DNA of 38,574 nt from CAVPDG01 sp963702535 (GCA_963702535.1 CAVPDG010000001.1:1-38574), one strand, 5' to 3'. Counted from the stretch's first letter, positions 7,598 to 16,968 are shown. The notes: generated by a model from the letters alone, not told the origin. Translations and numbers: made by a program.

Positions 7598-9001
7598 CTA
7601 GTACCTTCGGCGCTCACCAATACCAAAAATGGTCGCAGGCAGATGGATTCCAGCCGCTTCAATCTTATCGATGAACTTCGGACGCAGCCCGGTTGGTCGC
7701 AACCGACCAATCACTTTGCCATCTTCATAACCGGATTGCTCGTACATAAATATGTCCGTCATGGTGATTACTTCACCTTCCATGCCGCTGACCTCGGTGA
7801 CATTCGTAATCTTGCGTGTGCCATCCCTCAGGCGTTCTTGATGTACGACCACATCGATCGCTGATGCAAGCTGCTCACGGATGGCGCGCACCGGCAGCTC
7901 CATACCCGCCATCAGCGCCATCGTTTCAATACGGGCTAGGGTATCGCGCGGGCTGTTCGAGTGGCAGGTCGTCATCGAGCCGTCATGACCGGTATTCATC
8001 GCCTGGAGCATGTCCAATGCCGCTTCATCGCGGATTTCGCCCACGATAATCCGGTCGGGGCGCATACGTAACGAGTTGATCACCAGCTGGCGGATTGTGA
8101 CCTCGCCACGACCTTCTATGTTTGGAGGTCGTGACTCCAGGGTGACCACATGCTCCTGCCTGAGCTGCAGTTCTGCTGCGTTTTCGATGGTGACGATGCG
8201 CTCATCATTGGGGATGAATTGAGACAAGATATTCAAAAGGGTTGTTTTACCGGAGCCCGTGCCACCAGAAATGATGATATTCAGCCTTGCCTCGACGCAT
8301 GCCTTGAGAAACTGCAACGCTTCGGATGTGATCGTTCCGAATTGGATGAGCTGCTCCAGCGAGATCGGATTCTTAAAGAACTTACGGATGGTGATTACCG
8401 GACCTACCAGCGAGATCGGAGGAATGACGGCGTTGACACGCGAGCCATCCGGCAAGCGTGCATCAACATACGGGCTCGACTCGTCAATCCGGCGTCCCAG
8501 CGGCGCCACAATCCGGTCGATGATGCGCATGACATGATCATCACTCTCAAACGTAAACGGCACACGATGGATCTTGCCCGCACGCTCGATATAGATATTC
8601 TTGGCGCCGTTGACCATGACCTCAGTGATGGTATCGTCATCCAGAAGCGGCTGCAGCGGACCAAAACCCAGTATCTCGGCTGCGATCTGTTCGAAGAGGC
8701 GGTGCCGCTCCGGACGTGATAGAACGATATTCTCTTCCGACAATACTTGCTCAAAGAGATCCTGGATAGTGGATCGGACCTCGTTGACCTTGGAGATATC
8801 CATGGAAGGGTCCAGCTCAGCCAATAGCCGGTTCTGGACGCGGGTTTTCAGGTCCAGGTACGTATCACGTTGTGTGCTGGCGCCCGGAGCCGCAACCCGG
8901 CGTGCCTGCAGCGTCATGACCCTGGATCGATTATCGCTATCTGAATCAGCCGAACCGTTCGGATTTCCCTGTCCTTGTTCTATCCTTTTGAGTAGAGACA
9001 T
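7598..9001 (-). CDS. tadA: Tad pilus assembly ATPase TadA/CpaF
   Basis: Secretion ATPase of the PilT/VirB11 superfamily that powers Flp pilus assembly, and retraction in some systems. 467 residues: a variable Ser/Gln-rich N-terminus (1-45), an N-terminal domain with AEILGFGPLQPLLDDDTITE and VMVNGAKNIYIERAGK, the ATPase core with Walker A GGTGSGKT (246-253), the Asp box VTIENAAELQL, the HVVTLESRPPNIEGRG segment, the Walker B region RIIVGEIRDEAALDML and the His box TGHDGSMTTCHSNSP. All catalytic motifs are intact. It lies 18 bp after cpaE/tadZ in one operon. Confidence 0.96.
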   Translation of the reverse strand: MSLLKRIEQGQGNPNGSADSDSDNRSRVMTLQARRVAAPGASTQRDTYLDLKTRVQNRLLAELDPSMDISKVNEVRSTIQDLFEQVLSEENIVLSRPERHRLFEQIAAEILGFGPLQPLLDDDTITEVMVNGAKNIYIERAGKIHRVPFTFESDDHVMRIIDRIVAPLGRRIDESSPYVDARLPDGSRVNAVIPPISLVGPVITIRKFFKNPISLEQLIQFGTITSEALQFLKACVEARLNIIISGGTGSGKTTLLNILSQFIPNDERIVTIENAAELQLRQEHVVTLESRPPNIEGRGEVTIRQLVINSLRMRPDRIIVGEIRDEAALDMLQAMNTGHDGSMTTCHSNSPRDTLARIETMALMAGMELPVRAIREQLASAIDVVVHQERLRDGTRKITNVTEVSGMEGEVITMTDIFMYEQSGYEDGKVIGRLRPTGLRPKFIDKIEAAGIHLPATIFGIGERRRY

Positions 9002-9019
9002 CGCTCACAGCTCCTGTCG

Positions 9020-10288
9020 TTATTTCTTCATCAAGCGCTTTGATGTGCTACCGGCTACAATTTTTTCTTGATCCGTTTCCAAGGAAGATAACTCCACCAG
9101 GCGTTGGCGTACGATTTCTGCAAGCGACAGAAAAGCACGCGAGATCGGTCGGGATTTATCTTCGAGAATGAAAGGTCGCCCCCGATTGATCGACGGGATG
9201 ACCGTACGCTCATCGTATGGCAAAACTGCGGATATTTCGTGTTTGAAGCTCTCTCCTACCTTCTCGGGAGTGATCGAAATACGTTTATCGAAACGATTCA
9301 TCACAAACAAGATCCGCTTGCGGTTGATCTTGAGCACATCCGCCAGATCGAGGAACAAACGCGAATTTTTGATAGACGGAATATCCTGGTTGGTCAACAA
9401 GATGACCATGTCGCTGATATCGACCGCAGATAGCGTGACATCATCCATTGCAGATGAGGTATCCACGATAATGTAGGAATACAATTTGCGCAGGTATTGA
9501 AGAACTTTGGCAAACTGTTCCCCGGCGACGCCTTCAGCATACTCCGGTCGCGAGGGCGACGGCAATATTTTTACACCCGTCAGGGAATGCGTCAGAAGGA
9601 CTTCCTCGATGAACTCAGGGTCAAGCTCATCAGCCCGAGAGGCCAGGTCTGCCACGCTGTTCTTCCCTTGCTCGTTGAGGAAAACCGAGACGTCGCCAAA
9701 TTGGAGATTGCCATCTACCAGGATGACAGGGGTTTCTTCATTGTGAAGGATCATAGCCAGGTTGACAGCCAGCATGGTGCAGCCGGTGCCTCCCTTTGGG
9801 CTGTAAACCGTGATGATCTTGCCATAACTGACATCTGAGGCAACCGTAGCTGTTGCACTTGACCCCGCGGACTGGGCACGCGTTGGGGTCTTCGCCCTCT
9901 CTTCCTGAGCCATCCTTCCGGCTCTCCGGATTGCCGATGTCAGCTCGTCCACTGAGGGAGGTTTTGTCAGAAAGTCCCGCGCCCCAGCCATCATAGCCCG
10001 ACGCATGTAATTGGGATCCCCTTGTACAGAGAGGATCACAATCTGTACGAACGGCATCGCTTTGCGGATGGTTTCAGTAGCCACGATGCCATCGATATCT
10101 GGCATGTTGATATCCATGATAACGACATCCGGCTTTGTCTCTTTTGTCAGATCAATCCCTTCACGACCCGTGCGCCCGACTCCAACGACCTCGAAATCGT
10201 TTTCGAATTGCAAGAGCTTACGGATATTCTCCCGTGTTTCCGGAATATCATCAACAATCAAGACGCGGATCTTATCGCCTACTGCCAT
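9020..10288 (-). CDS. cpaE: TadZ/CpaE-type pilus localisation ATPase with N-terminal receiver domain
   Basis: MinD/ParA-like protein that positions the Tad apparatus. Residues 1-125 form a response-regulator receiver domain with all key residues: the acidic pair in VLIVDDIPETRE, phospho-acceptor Asp59 in VVIMDINMPDIDG and Lys109 in FLTKPP. Many CpaE proteins have a degenerate receiver, so an intact one is notable. After a low-complexity linker (130-155), the ATPase domain starts KIITVYSPKGGTGCTMLAVN with the deviant Walker A KGGTGCT, followed by VILVDGNLQFGDVSVFLN and IIVDTSSAMDDVT. It is in operon with cpaB upstream and tadA downstream. Phosphorylation, possibly by the kinase encoded at 12018-13082, is only a hypothesis. 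Confidence 0.92.
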   Translation of the reverse strand: MAVGDKIRVLIVDDIPETRENIRKLLQFENDFEVVGVGRTGREGIDLTKETKPDVVIMDINMPDIDGIVATETIRKAMPFVQIVILSVQGDPNYMRRAMMAGARDFLTKPPSVDELTSAIRRAGRMAQEERAKTPTRAQSAGSSATATVASDVSYGKIITVYSPKGGTGCTMLAVNLAMILHNEETPVILVDGNLQFGDVSVFLNEQGKNSVADLASRADELDPEFIEEVLLTHSLTGVKILPSPSRPEYAEGVAGEQFAKVLQYLRKLYSYIIVDTSSAMDDVTLSAVDISDMVILLTNQDIPSIKNSRLFLDLADVLKINRKRILFVMNRFDKRISITPEKVGESFKHEISAVLPYDERTVIPSINRGRPFILEDKSRPISRAFLSLAEIVRQRLVELSSLETDQEKIVAGSTSKRLMKK

Positions 10289-10327
10289 CCAATTTCTCCT
10301 CAGAAATCCATCAACAACCCGACAATG

Positions 10328-11495
10328 TTACGGCACTGGGGTTGGAGAGGTCGCATAAATTGTGAAATCGGTCTGCGGAAGCTCCTTGTTGGGCTGCATA
10401 CCGGTTGGCAATTTGGCTGGCACGGATACATTATACTGTTCCAGGAGAAATTGAAGCGTCACAGACTCGGTATTCACCCTGGTATCGTCGCCGGCTGGGC
10501 GAAGCGCCAACGTCAGCTTAGCGCCACTGAAGATCAAATAGTTTAACGTAATTGCATCCTGTGGAGTTACGATTAACGTGATCAGATCTGGTGCAGGGGG
10601 TTCCGGAGCAGGTGTTGGTTGAGCGCCGCCTGGTTGTGGGGTTGGCTCGGCTTCCACGTTCACCGCTTCCGTTTCATCTTTTGTCGAGAAATTTCCCACC
10701 TGCAACACGACGGCATCCTGCAGTAGGTTTTGACTGACCAGCCGTGGTCGTTGGTCTGGCTCCGAAGGCACGTGATAGAAGGTCTGGGCCAGGATCGGGT
10801 CGGTAACAACCCGTCCCACGGTTCCACCACCGCCGCCGCTGACCGCGACAATCGAGCTGGTCTGCATGCTCACAGACGTGGTGCCCGAGCCGCCTGCGCC
10901 TTCACCGCCCACCTGCCCGGAGATGGATCCTTCACCCGTTCCCGGAGCGATGATGCCAATATTCCGGTTTGGCAACGAGGTTTGAAAATCCGGGTCGATA
11001 TCGATGAAGTTCATCGCTACAATGACATTGACATGGTCGCCCGGACGTGGGGCATACGAGACGCTGGAGAGCCTGTCGATCGGTATAGATACCGCCACCA
11101 TGCCGCGTGGAATTGTCAAAGCCGCATTCGAGCCTGTCGATGAGAGCTGCTCGGCGCTTTCAACAACCATGCTGCTGGTAAGTGGAATGCCCGAATCGAG
11201 GTCAAACTTTGCCAGCTTGCCCTCGGCGTCGCTGATATTGGTGTACATCCCCTGGATAAACAGCTCTTGTTGGATGGGGATCATCCCCATCACATCCGCC
11301 GTCAGTGCAGCCCCTCTGGGAACCTTCTGCGTCAACACAATGATGTTGACGGTTGTAACCACCGGCGTGGGTTGTGCTTCAGTAGTCGCACCTTTGCTCG
11401 ATGGAACCAGGAAACGCTGCCAGATCACCACCAAGGCAACCAGACCTAAGATGATGATCAAAGCCAGGTATATAAAAACTCGCCCTGCTACGCAT
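10328..11495 (-). CDS. cpaB: Flp pilus assembly protein CpaB/RcpC (start region frameshifted)
   Basis: Membrane-anchored periplasmic/extracellular Tad component with a SAF domain. N-terminal membrane helix (YLALIIILGLVALVVIW), then VVTTVNIIVLTQKVPRGAAL (SAF domain start), GIPLTSSMV, AVSIPIDRLSSVSYAPRPGD and VNVIVAMNFID; the RcpC domain continues to LITLIVTPQDAITLNYLIFS. A Gly/Ser-rich insert (SGQVGGEGAGGSGTT, VSGGGGG) and a Pro-rich stretch are unusual. The uninterrupted frame has only a TTG start (11461); upstream, GGGAGG followed by ATG at 11495 begins MRSR and joins RVFIYLALIII if one G of the run at 11483-11485 is surplus. I therefore place the start at 11495. First gene after the pilin. 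Confidence 0.85.
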
Positions 11496-11703
11496 GTTTG
11501 CCTCCCAAGCAGAATTTTAGGGATCGGTTTTCTAATGTACTAATCATATAGTTAAAATGGCGTTTGATAGCTAATGTTAATGTATAAACTGGAGCAAAAC
11601 GATTACAGTTCTGTTAGCAGACCAGGCACGCCCTCCCAGCTATGTAGAGTGGGTGCAATAACCAAGCCACTCGGTTACCAGGTGGAAATCCCCCGATTTA
11701 ACT

Positions 11704-11733
11704 CTCAAGCCCTGCCTTTCAGCAGGGCTTGAG
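11704..11733 (-). terminator. Hairpin between flp and cpaB (attenuating terminator)
   Basis: CTCAAGCCCTGC (11704-11715) and GCAGGGCTTGAG (11722-11733) form a perfect 12-bp stem with a 6-base loop, about 30 bp beyond the pilin stop. The T tract is poor on either strand. Such a hairpin would allow high pilin mRNA with less transcription into the assembly genes; that role is inferred from its position. Confidence 0.6.
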
Positions 11734-11764
11734 AAATTTTGTGGATAGGAAGGAACGGCAGTAA

Positions 11765-11911
11765 TTACAGGTTGGAAATAATGTTGCTGAAGACGTTGCT
11801 GATGGCCGGGCCCAAGATGACGAGGATGACGATCACAACAATCGCAACCAAAACAATGATTAACGCGTACTCTACAAGACCCTGACCTTTCTCCTTCGGT
11901 GCGAACAACAT
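11765..11911 (-). CDS. flp: Flp-type type IVb pilin, 48 residues
   Basis: Major pilin subunit candidate. Begins MLFAPKEKGQGLVEYALIIV. The short basic leader ends in Gly9; cleavage by a prepilin peptidase after KEKG gives mature QGLVEYALI with Glu at +5 and Tyr at +6, the Flp hallmark. A continuous hydrophobic helix (ALIIVLVAIVVIVILVIL) follows and the protein ends GPAISNVFSNIISNL. A strong GGAGGTGA precedes the start and a promoter-like sequence lies at 11962-11989. It is the first gene of the tad operon. No prepilin peptidase or TadE/TadF-like minor pilin is in the window. A longer overlapping frame on the same strand is not coding. Confidence 0.93.
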   Translation of the reverse strand: MLFAPKEKGQGLVEYALIIVLVAIVVIVILVILGPAISNVFSNIISNL

Positions 11912-11961
11912 GGCTTTCACCTCCTTTCAAATTGGATTCTCAAATTGATTTCACTATGCAT

Positions 11962-11989
11962 ATTATAAATTGCTTTTTAAATTTTGCAA
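11962..11989 (-). promoter_or_regulatory. flp promoter
   Basis: Minus-strand TTGCAA (11984-11989) and a perfect TATAAT (11962-11967), 16 bp apart, in an AT-rich stretch between the kinase gene and flp. The predicted transcript has a leader of about 45 nt. The flanking sequence holds another TTGCA/TGCAA inverted repeat at 12012-12025, upstream of the -35 box, that could be a regulator site. Confidence 0.6.
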
Positions 11990-12017
11990 TAGGGAAATCA
12001 TGTAATTTTCCTTGCAA

Positions 12018-13082
12018 TTATGCAAATCCGCCCGTCATCATAGCCGGTAATTGGAAGGTGATCCGAGTCCCCTGGTTAATAATGCTGCTGATATCCATAA
12101 AGCCGCCCAGCATCTCCACCCGCTCTTTGATGACCTTGATGCCCATGTTGTTCCGCTCGGAGAGCGTCTCCACATCGAAACCCTTTCCGTTATCATCCAC
12201 GCTAACCTTTACATTCTTTTCGCCAATGTCCAGGTCGACGGTAACTTTTGTGGCGTGGCTCTCTCGGATCGCGCTGGCGAGTAGTTCCTGAACCGCCCGA
12301 AAGACCATCACCTCAAGATAATTCTCCAGCCGGCGTTCCATCCCGGTTACCATGAGCTGGATATCCACACCCGATTGATCCTTGATGGCATCGATATAGC
12401 GTTTCAAAGTCGGCGCCAGTCCCAGGTCATCCAACATCATTGGACGCAGCTCAAAGATAAAGTCCCGCACTTTCTGGAAAGTGTTGGTTGCTGAGACTTT
12501 CAAGCTCTCAAGTTCTTCACGCGCCTTAGCCTGGTCAATATCGAATAAGCGCATGGCAATCTCTGTCTGCAGGATGAAGTTTGAAAGAGCCTGCGCCGGT
12601 CCATCATGCATCTGCCTGGACAATCGCTGCCGTTCAGCTTCCTGCGCCTGGATCATCATCTCAACGGTCTCGACCGTTGCCCGAGGAGTACCCATGCGCG
12701 GCATGCCAGGCTCGCTGTGATCCAGCAGCTCAAGCACATGACTGAGCGTGGTTGTGTAACGCTCAAGGTGAGCGTGGTCGCTCTGTAGCTTCTCAAGTTG
12801 CCCGCGCATGACGAACAAGCGCTGCTGTCCATCCAGGGCATTGTCATATGCCTGCCGGATATCCGCCCGGGGTAAACTATCAAATTGACCCTGGATCTGC
12901 TGAAGGTGCGCTGTGATGGTGGCATTGCGCTGGGTAAGCTTGCTGACTTCGAGCTGGCTGTGCTCCATCATGAGCTCTATCTCTTTTAGCTCACGTTGGG
13001 CTTGTTCGTACTCATCCTTGACTTCGTTCTTCAGGATCTCCCATTCACTGTTTTCATCTTGCGGCTCAGAAACCACCATCAT
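12018..13082 (-). CDS. Soluble DegS/NarX-type sensor histidine kinase
   Basis: Cytosolic two-component kinase of 354 residues with no membrane helix. Residues ~10-120 are predicted coiled coil (EYEQAQRELKEIELMMEHSQ, then QLEKLQSDHAHLERYTTTL). The HisKA_3 dimerisation domain holds the phospho-acceptor His159 in RQRLSRQMHDGPAQALSNFI, followed by FIFELRPMMLDDLGL. The HATPase_c domain shows the N box as AVQELLASAIRESHA (Asn replaced by Ser), DNGKGF and NNMGIKVIKERVEMLGG. This matches DegS-type kinases in which the coiled coil senses cytosolic partners. AGGAG lies before two adjacent ATG codons (13082, 13079). The gene begins immediately after the regulator stop codon and precedes the flp promoter, so control of the pilus is plausible but unproven. 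Confidence 0.92.
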   Translation of the reverse strand: MMVVSEPQDENSEWEILKNEVKDEYEQAQRELKEIELMMEHSQLEVSKLTQRNATITAHLQQIQGQFDSLPRADIRQAYDNALDGQQRLFVMRGQLEKLQSDHAHLERYTTTLSHVLELLDHSEPGMPRMGTPRATVETVEMMIQAQEAERQRLSRQMHDGPAQALSNFILQTEIAMRLFDIDQAKAREELESLKVSATNTFQKVRDFIFELRPMMLDDLGLAPTLKRYIDAIKDQSGVDIQLMVTGMERRLENYLEVMVFRAVQELLASAIRESHATKVTVDLDIGEKNVKVSVDDNGKGFDVETLSERNNMGIKVIKERVEMLGGFMDISSIINQGTRITFQLPAMMTGGFA

Positions 13083-13790
13083 TTACTCCTGTTTTTCTTG
13101 TTCTGGATCATGCAGGCGCACCCAACCTCGCCTGAGGGCATAGACAGTCGCTTGCGTGCGATCCTCAACTCCCAGTTTTCTCAGGATCGCGGTGACATGG
13201 TTTTTTACCGTTTGATGGCTGATCCCGAGATATAAGGCGATTTCCTTATTACTTAAGCCCTTGGTTACATAAGTTAATACTTCCATCTCCCTGGCGGACA
13301 AGGGTAAATAAGGTTCCCCTGGATCGCTGTACGGACGGATTGCTCCGTCGATGTGCCTGGAAATCCACCGGTCTACATCCGAGCTTTCGATAATCGCATC
13401 ACCCACCACAAACTTTCCATCGGCGATCTGCCGGATGATGTCGACCAGTTTTTCCGGTTTGATATCCTTTGTGCAATAAGCCGCTGCGCCTACGCGCATG
13501 GCGTGAATTTTCTGTTCGGCGTCATCATAGGCGGTCAGCAAGAGCACGCGCGTCGGTATTTTCTCTCCTACAATCTGGCGGGTAAGCTGCTGGCCATTCA
13601 GACCGGGTAAATTGACATCGATGACCGCTACCACTGGGAGCAAAGCCCGGATCATAGCCAGACCTTCCTCCCCCGTCTCTGCCTGGCCCAGAATCCGAAA
13701 ATCTTCCTCCAGGGAAAGTGTATCAGCCACTCCCTGGCGAAATAGTGGATGATCATCAACGATAATAACGGAAATGTTATCCATGAGCAT
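13083..13790 (-). CDS. NarL/FixJ-type response regulator
   Basis: DNA-binding partner of the adjacent kinase. The receiver domain begins MDNISVIIVDDHPLFRQGVA, with phospho-acceptor Asp56 (numbered from that Met) in VIDVNLPGLNG, Thr in LLLTAYDD and Lys in YCTKDIKPE. The C-terminal LuxR-type helix-turn-helix is LSAREMEVLTYVTKGLSNKE, then GISHQTVKNHVTAILRKLGV. Start choice is open: TTG 13796 has the best spacing to GGAGT (13805-13801), ATG 13790 and ATG 13784 follow in frame; I give 13790. The kinase gene is coupled directly downstream. The leader and promoter are described separately. Confidence 0.92.
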   Translation of the reverse strand: MLMDNISVIIVDDHPLFRQGVADTLSLEEDFRILGQAETGEEGLAMIRALLPVVAVIDVNLPGLNGQQLTRQIVGEKIPTRVLLLTAYDDAEQKIHAMRVGAAAYCTKDIKPEKLVDIIRQIADGKFVVGDAIIESSDVDRWISRHIDGAIRPYSDPGEPYLPLSAREMEVLTYVTKGLSNKEIALYLGISHQTVKNHVTAILRKLGVEDRTQATVYALRRGWVRLHDPEQEKQE

Positions 13791-13800
13791 TTTCAATCTT

Positions 13801-13850
13801 ACTCCGCCGCCTGGCTAAGCGGAGTATAGCACAGGTAACGCCTCGCTCAA
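13801..13850 (-). promoter_or_regulatory. Promoter of the two-component operon with overlapping inverted repeat
   Basis: Minus-strand TTGAGC (13845-13850) and TATACT (13823-13828) are 16 bp apart. The arms ACTCCGC (13801-13807) and GCGGAGT (13819-13825) form a 7-bp inverted repeat covering the -10 box and the ribosome-binding GGAGT, which could be an operator for autoregulation. It shows that the pair is transcribed separately from the membrane-protein island upstream. Confidence 0.5.
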
Positions 13851-13861
13851 CAAACATATCC

Positions 13862-15331
13862 TTAAGGTTTACCTCGCCAACGATAAATAACCATATTCTC
13901 GCCCCCTTGCAAGGGACTGAAGACCCCCTGGCTTTGATAAATCGGCTCGGATAATCGCACCAACTTCGGGTACCATCCAGGGAATGTGACCAGGTAATCA
14001 GCCTCGTGTTCATTCAAGTAAGCAGCGATTTCCCCTTCGTCGCGGATGAACGGGATAACTTCCGGCGAAACCAATCCTGCAAGATCGATGAGCTTTCGAT
14101 TCCCAAAATAGCCCAAAGCGCCAATGTCATGGGCAGCGACGATCGCATCCGGCTCGGTATTCTCTGCCACCCATGCAGCAGCCCTCACCATCTCGCTCTC
14201 GATCAGAGCCACATCCCTGCCGAATGCTCTCCGCCCAAGATCCAGAATAACCCCAAGACCAAAGCGATCGCCGCCAGCCCGGCTTTGCTGATGACCCGTT
14301 TCCAGAGAAGCTGCGAGCCGGGTGAGACCAGCCGGGCTGTGCCTGCCACTCCCCACAGGAAATAAACAGCCATCATCGGCATTACGTAGCGCCCGTGCTG
14401 GTAGGTAACGGGCAATCTTATCGCATAGAGAACCAGATAACCCAACGCCCATATCGGTCCTGCGAGGGAAGGAATTTGCCTCTCACGGAGCGATTTCCAG
14501 CAGATATACACAAAACCGGGCAGCAAACATACGCCAACCCCCACAAGAGGCAGCAATACCTGCTCGCCAATCCGGCTAATCAGCGGCATTGCCCGCTCAA
14601 CAGCATACTCAGCTTGTTTAGCGTAGAAAGTATTTGGCAGCCAATTGCCATTCACCATTTTATTGAACAGGAGGTAAGCCCCGGTCATGCTCAGGAATCC
14701 GAGTGCAAAACGCAAAAACGTAATAGAAATACTTTTATGGGCAAGCGCTTCAGCGCCAGGAGCAGTATAGCCGGTGCAATGAGGGTGATTCCATCCGGGC
14801 GAAGCCACACACCCAACCCAATGAGAAGTCCAAGCCAAAACCATCTTTCCCACCCGGCTGCCATCCAGATCAGGCAAACCAGGACCAACAAACTGAACAA
14901 GAGCGTCTCCATTCCCGAGACTGCAGACCACACCAGGTGCCACTCCAGTAAGATTACACCCCCCGCCAGAAATGCCCAACCCTGCTTACCGGCGGGGTAC
15001 AGCACCCGACAACCCGCGTATGCTGCAACCGCCAGCCCGGCTAAAGTGATGATCCCCAATAGATAAACCCACAGATACGGAGCATAGGGCAGAAAGAATC
15101 CGATGGCTAACAAAGCCGACCAAAGCGGCGCGGTTGACCCTGCGGATGCCTGCCCCGGGATGAATGCCCACTCTCCACGTGTGGCTAGATTCCGTGCATA
15201 GGTCAAATGGATCCAGGCATCGTCCAGCGGAAATCCGACTCGATAGGTCAGCCTGCTGATCAGCAGATAGCCCACCACAGATAATGTGGAAAGAAGAAGA
15301 AAATCAAGATGATTTTTCGGGAGGGCATCAT
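13862..15331 (-). CDS. GT-C-like polytopic membrane protein, paralogue of 30217-31882 (three frameshifts)
   Basis: Large hydrophobic protein, probably a polyprenyl-phosphate-sugar-dependent glycosyltransferase; activity is inferred from topology and context. The first external loop has PLDDAWIHLTYARNLATRG and the AGSTAPLW segment, the Asp-Asp pair being in the catalytic position of GT-C enzymes. Many helices follow (e.g. YLWVYLLGIITLAGLAVAAY). The C-terminal soluble part carries DIGALGYFGNRKLIDLAGLV and ends VIYRWRGKP. Three frames are needed: joins lie near 15310 (A run), 14714-14718 (T run) and 14230-14238 (G/A-rich). With one extra A at the first, the start is ATG 15331, overlapping the preceding stop by ATGA and reading MMPSRKNHLDFLLLS. 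The gene at 30217 shares the loop and C-terminal motifs. Confidence 0.7.
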
Positions 15332-16932
15332 GGTTGCTGTACCAACCGGAAAACATGGGCGCCATCGATTGTCGTCAGATATTCGATCCCCGGATAATCT
15401 CCGGGAGCCTGCGTAAACCTGGTTCAGACCCGTGGGATGATTGTATTCAAGGACCAGATAAGCGCCTCCAAATTTCTCGGCAACCTGCACGGTGCTTTCC
15501 AAATCGCCATCCGGTATGGAGATGGCCTTTCGACCCGTGGCGACGAAATAACCTGGCGCATTGTTGACCAGCACAATATCCCCCTTGCCCGCCCCCTCCT
15601 GCAGCAAACCAGCTTCGATCGCCTGGTAGCTCCGGTTGCTCTGGCTCCAGGCGGGCCGGGAAAAGTCGCCTCCGACAACTCGGTTGTTGACGACAAAGAG
15701 CGTGAGCAGAGAACAGATGATGACGGTTGCTGTCGAGAACACAGTTGTAGCTTGCCTGGAGGACCACCCGCGGTGTCTAACCCCCCAACCGACGAACAAC
15801 TCCAATCCCACCGGCGCGACTGACCAGAACAACGGCTGGAAAGCGGCGCCTGAGTGAAAAAAACCGCCTCGCCAGCCCACAAATGGGAAAGCTAGCGTCA
15901 TCACCATGAATGTGATGAACCATCCCAGCACCCCACCTGGACACGCAAATCACGGCGATAATGCCATAAACCAGCCAGAACCAGAGGGAAAAGGAAAATT
16001 CCACCCTGCACTACAAACGATGTTTGCACGTTTTGCCACAGGGCAAACCATCGAGCCTGCAGGATAGCCTCCCATCCGCTTGCCAACCACGCGCCCGGCG
16101 TCAGATTGGATGGGGGATATGAATAAAGCTGGTTGTAATCGGTTAACCATAGCGATTTCAAGCCGCTGGAGGCAAGCAAAGTTCCAAATGTCATGGTATT
16201 TCGCACCATCCATGGCGCGAAAACGACGGCGTAACCCAGCAGACAGAGGACCGCAGGCAGGATGTACATCTTAAAGAGTGAGGAGAAGGTCCGATGTTGT
16301 CCTGCCTGGGATAACCGGAAGGTGGAAATCGTTACCGCCAATAATCCGAGGAACAGCCAGATAACCCCATCCGCACACGTCAGGTGCAAAATACCGGCAA
16401 GTAGTCCGAGTAAGAACGACTGCAGGTTAGCCCCCAAACTTTGGCGTGAACCGACGCACAATAAGAACAGCCCACCGAACAGCATATAGATACCGAACGA
16501 GTCGGTTGTCCCCAGGTAAGAAGCATAAAAACCAGGGATTGCAGCAAGCATACCAGCCAGTAGCGCGTGCGATTTCTTGCCCGATAGTGAAAAAGCGAGG
16601 GCGCTGGTCACTACCGGGATCAAACCCGCAACCAGTAAGAAACCCAGTCTACCGCTGCTAAAGCTCGGATTGCCGGTAAGCAAGATCCCCAACATCGCAA
16701 GGATGGAGGGGAATGGCATCCAATAGGTATGGGATGGGTGCGGTATTCCAGCCGGCATGTCGAGGAAATTCCAGAGAAAAGGCTCGCTAAAGCCATGACC
16801 CTGGGCTAGCTGCAAGCCGCCGGCATAGTAATAATCTGCATCCATGTACCCTGGGGATTCCTGAAACAGCGCAACCACCAGCACAGTACCCAGTCCAAAT
16901 AAGAATAAGAAAAGATAGTGAGTGAATTTCAT
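15328..16932 (-). CDS. GT-C-like polytopic membrane protein (two frameshifts)
   Basis: Starts with a membrane anchor (HYLFLFLFGLGTVLVVALF), then the first external loop YMDADYYYAGGLQLAQGHGF and FLDMPAGIPHPSHTYWMPFP, with an Asp-x-Asp in the usual GT-C catalytic position. About ten further hydrophobic segments and a soluble C-terminal domain (VLVNNAPGYFVATGRKAISI) follow. Two indels split it: one in the G run opposite 15931-15934 (restoring VQVGVLGWFITF) and one near 15405-15412 (restoring PGDYPGIEYLTTIDGAHVFR before the TGA at 15328). The restored stop overlaps the next ATG by ATGA. Probably transfers a sugar to a lipid-linked or protein acceptor; acceptor and donor are unknown. Confidence 0.7.
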
Positions 16933-16968
16933 GGCTGGAGTGAATAGAGCTCGTAAGCGCCGCCGAAA

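Noticed and set aside
8150..8719. 189-codon open frame on the plus strand
   Set aside because: Lies wholly antisense to tadA, which has every ATPase motif; the translation resembles no family and has no ribosome-binding site.
11640..11930. 96-codon open frame on the minus strand over the pilin
   Set aside because: It covers the flp gene in another frame, has Cys/His-rich nonsense composition and no ribosome-binding site; the 48-codon frame has all Flp marks.
14395..15066. 223-codon open frame on the plus strand
   Set aside because: Antisense to the GT-C-like gene at 13862-15331; composition (many Arg, Ser, Pro, His) is that of a shadow frame.
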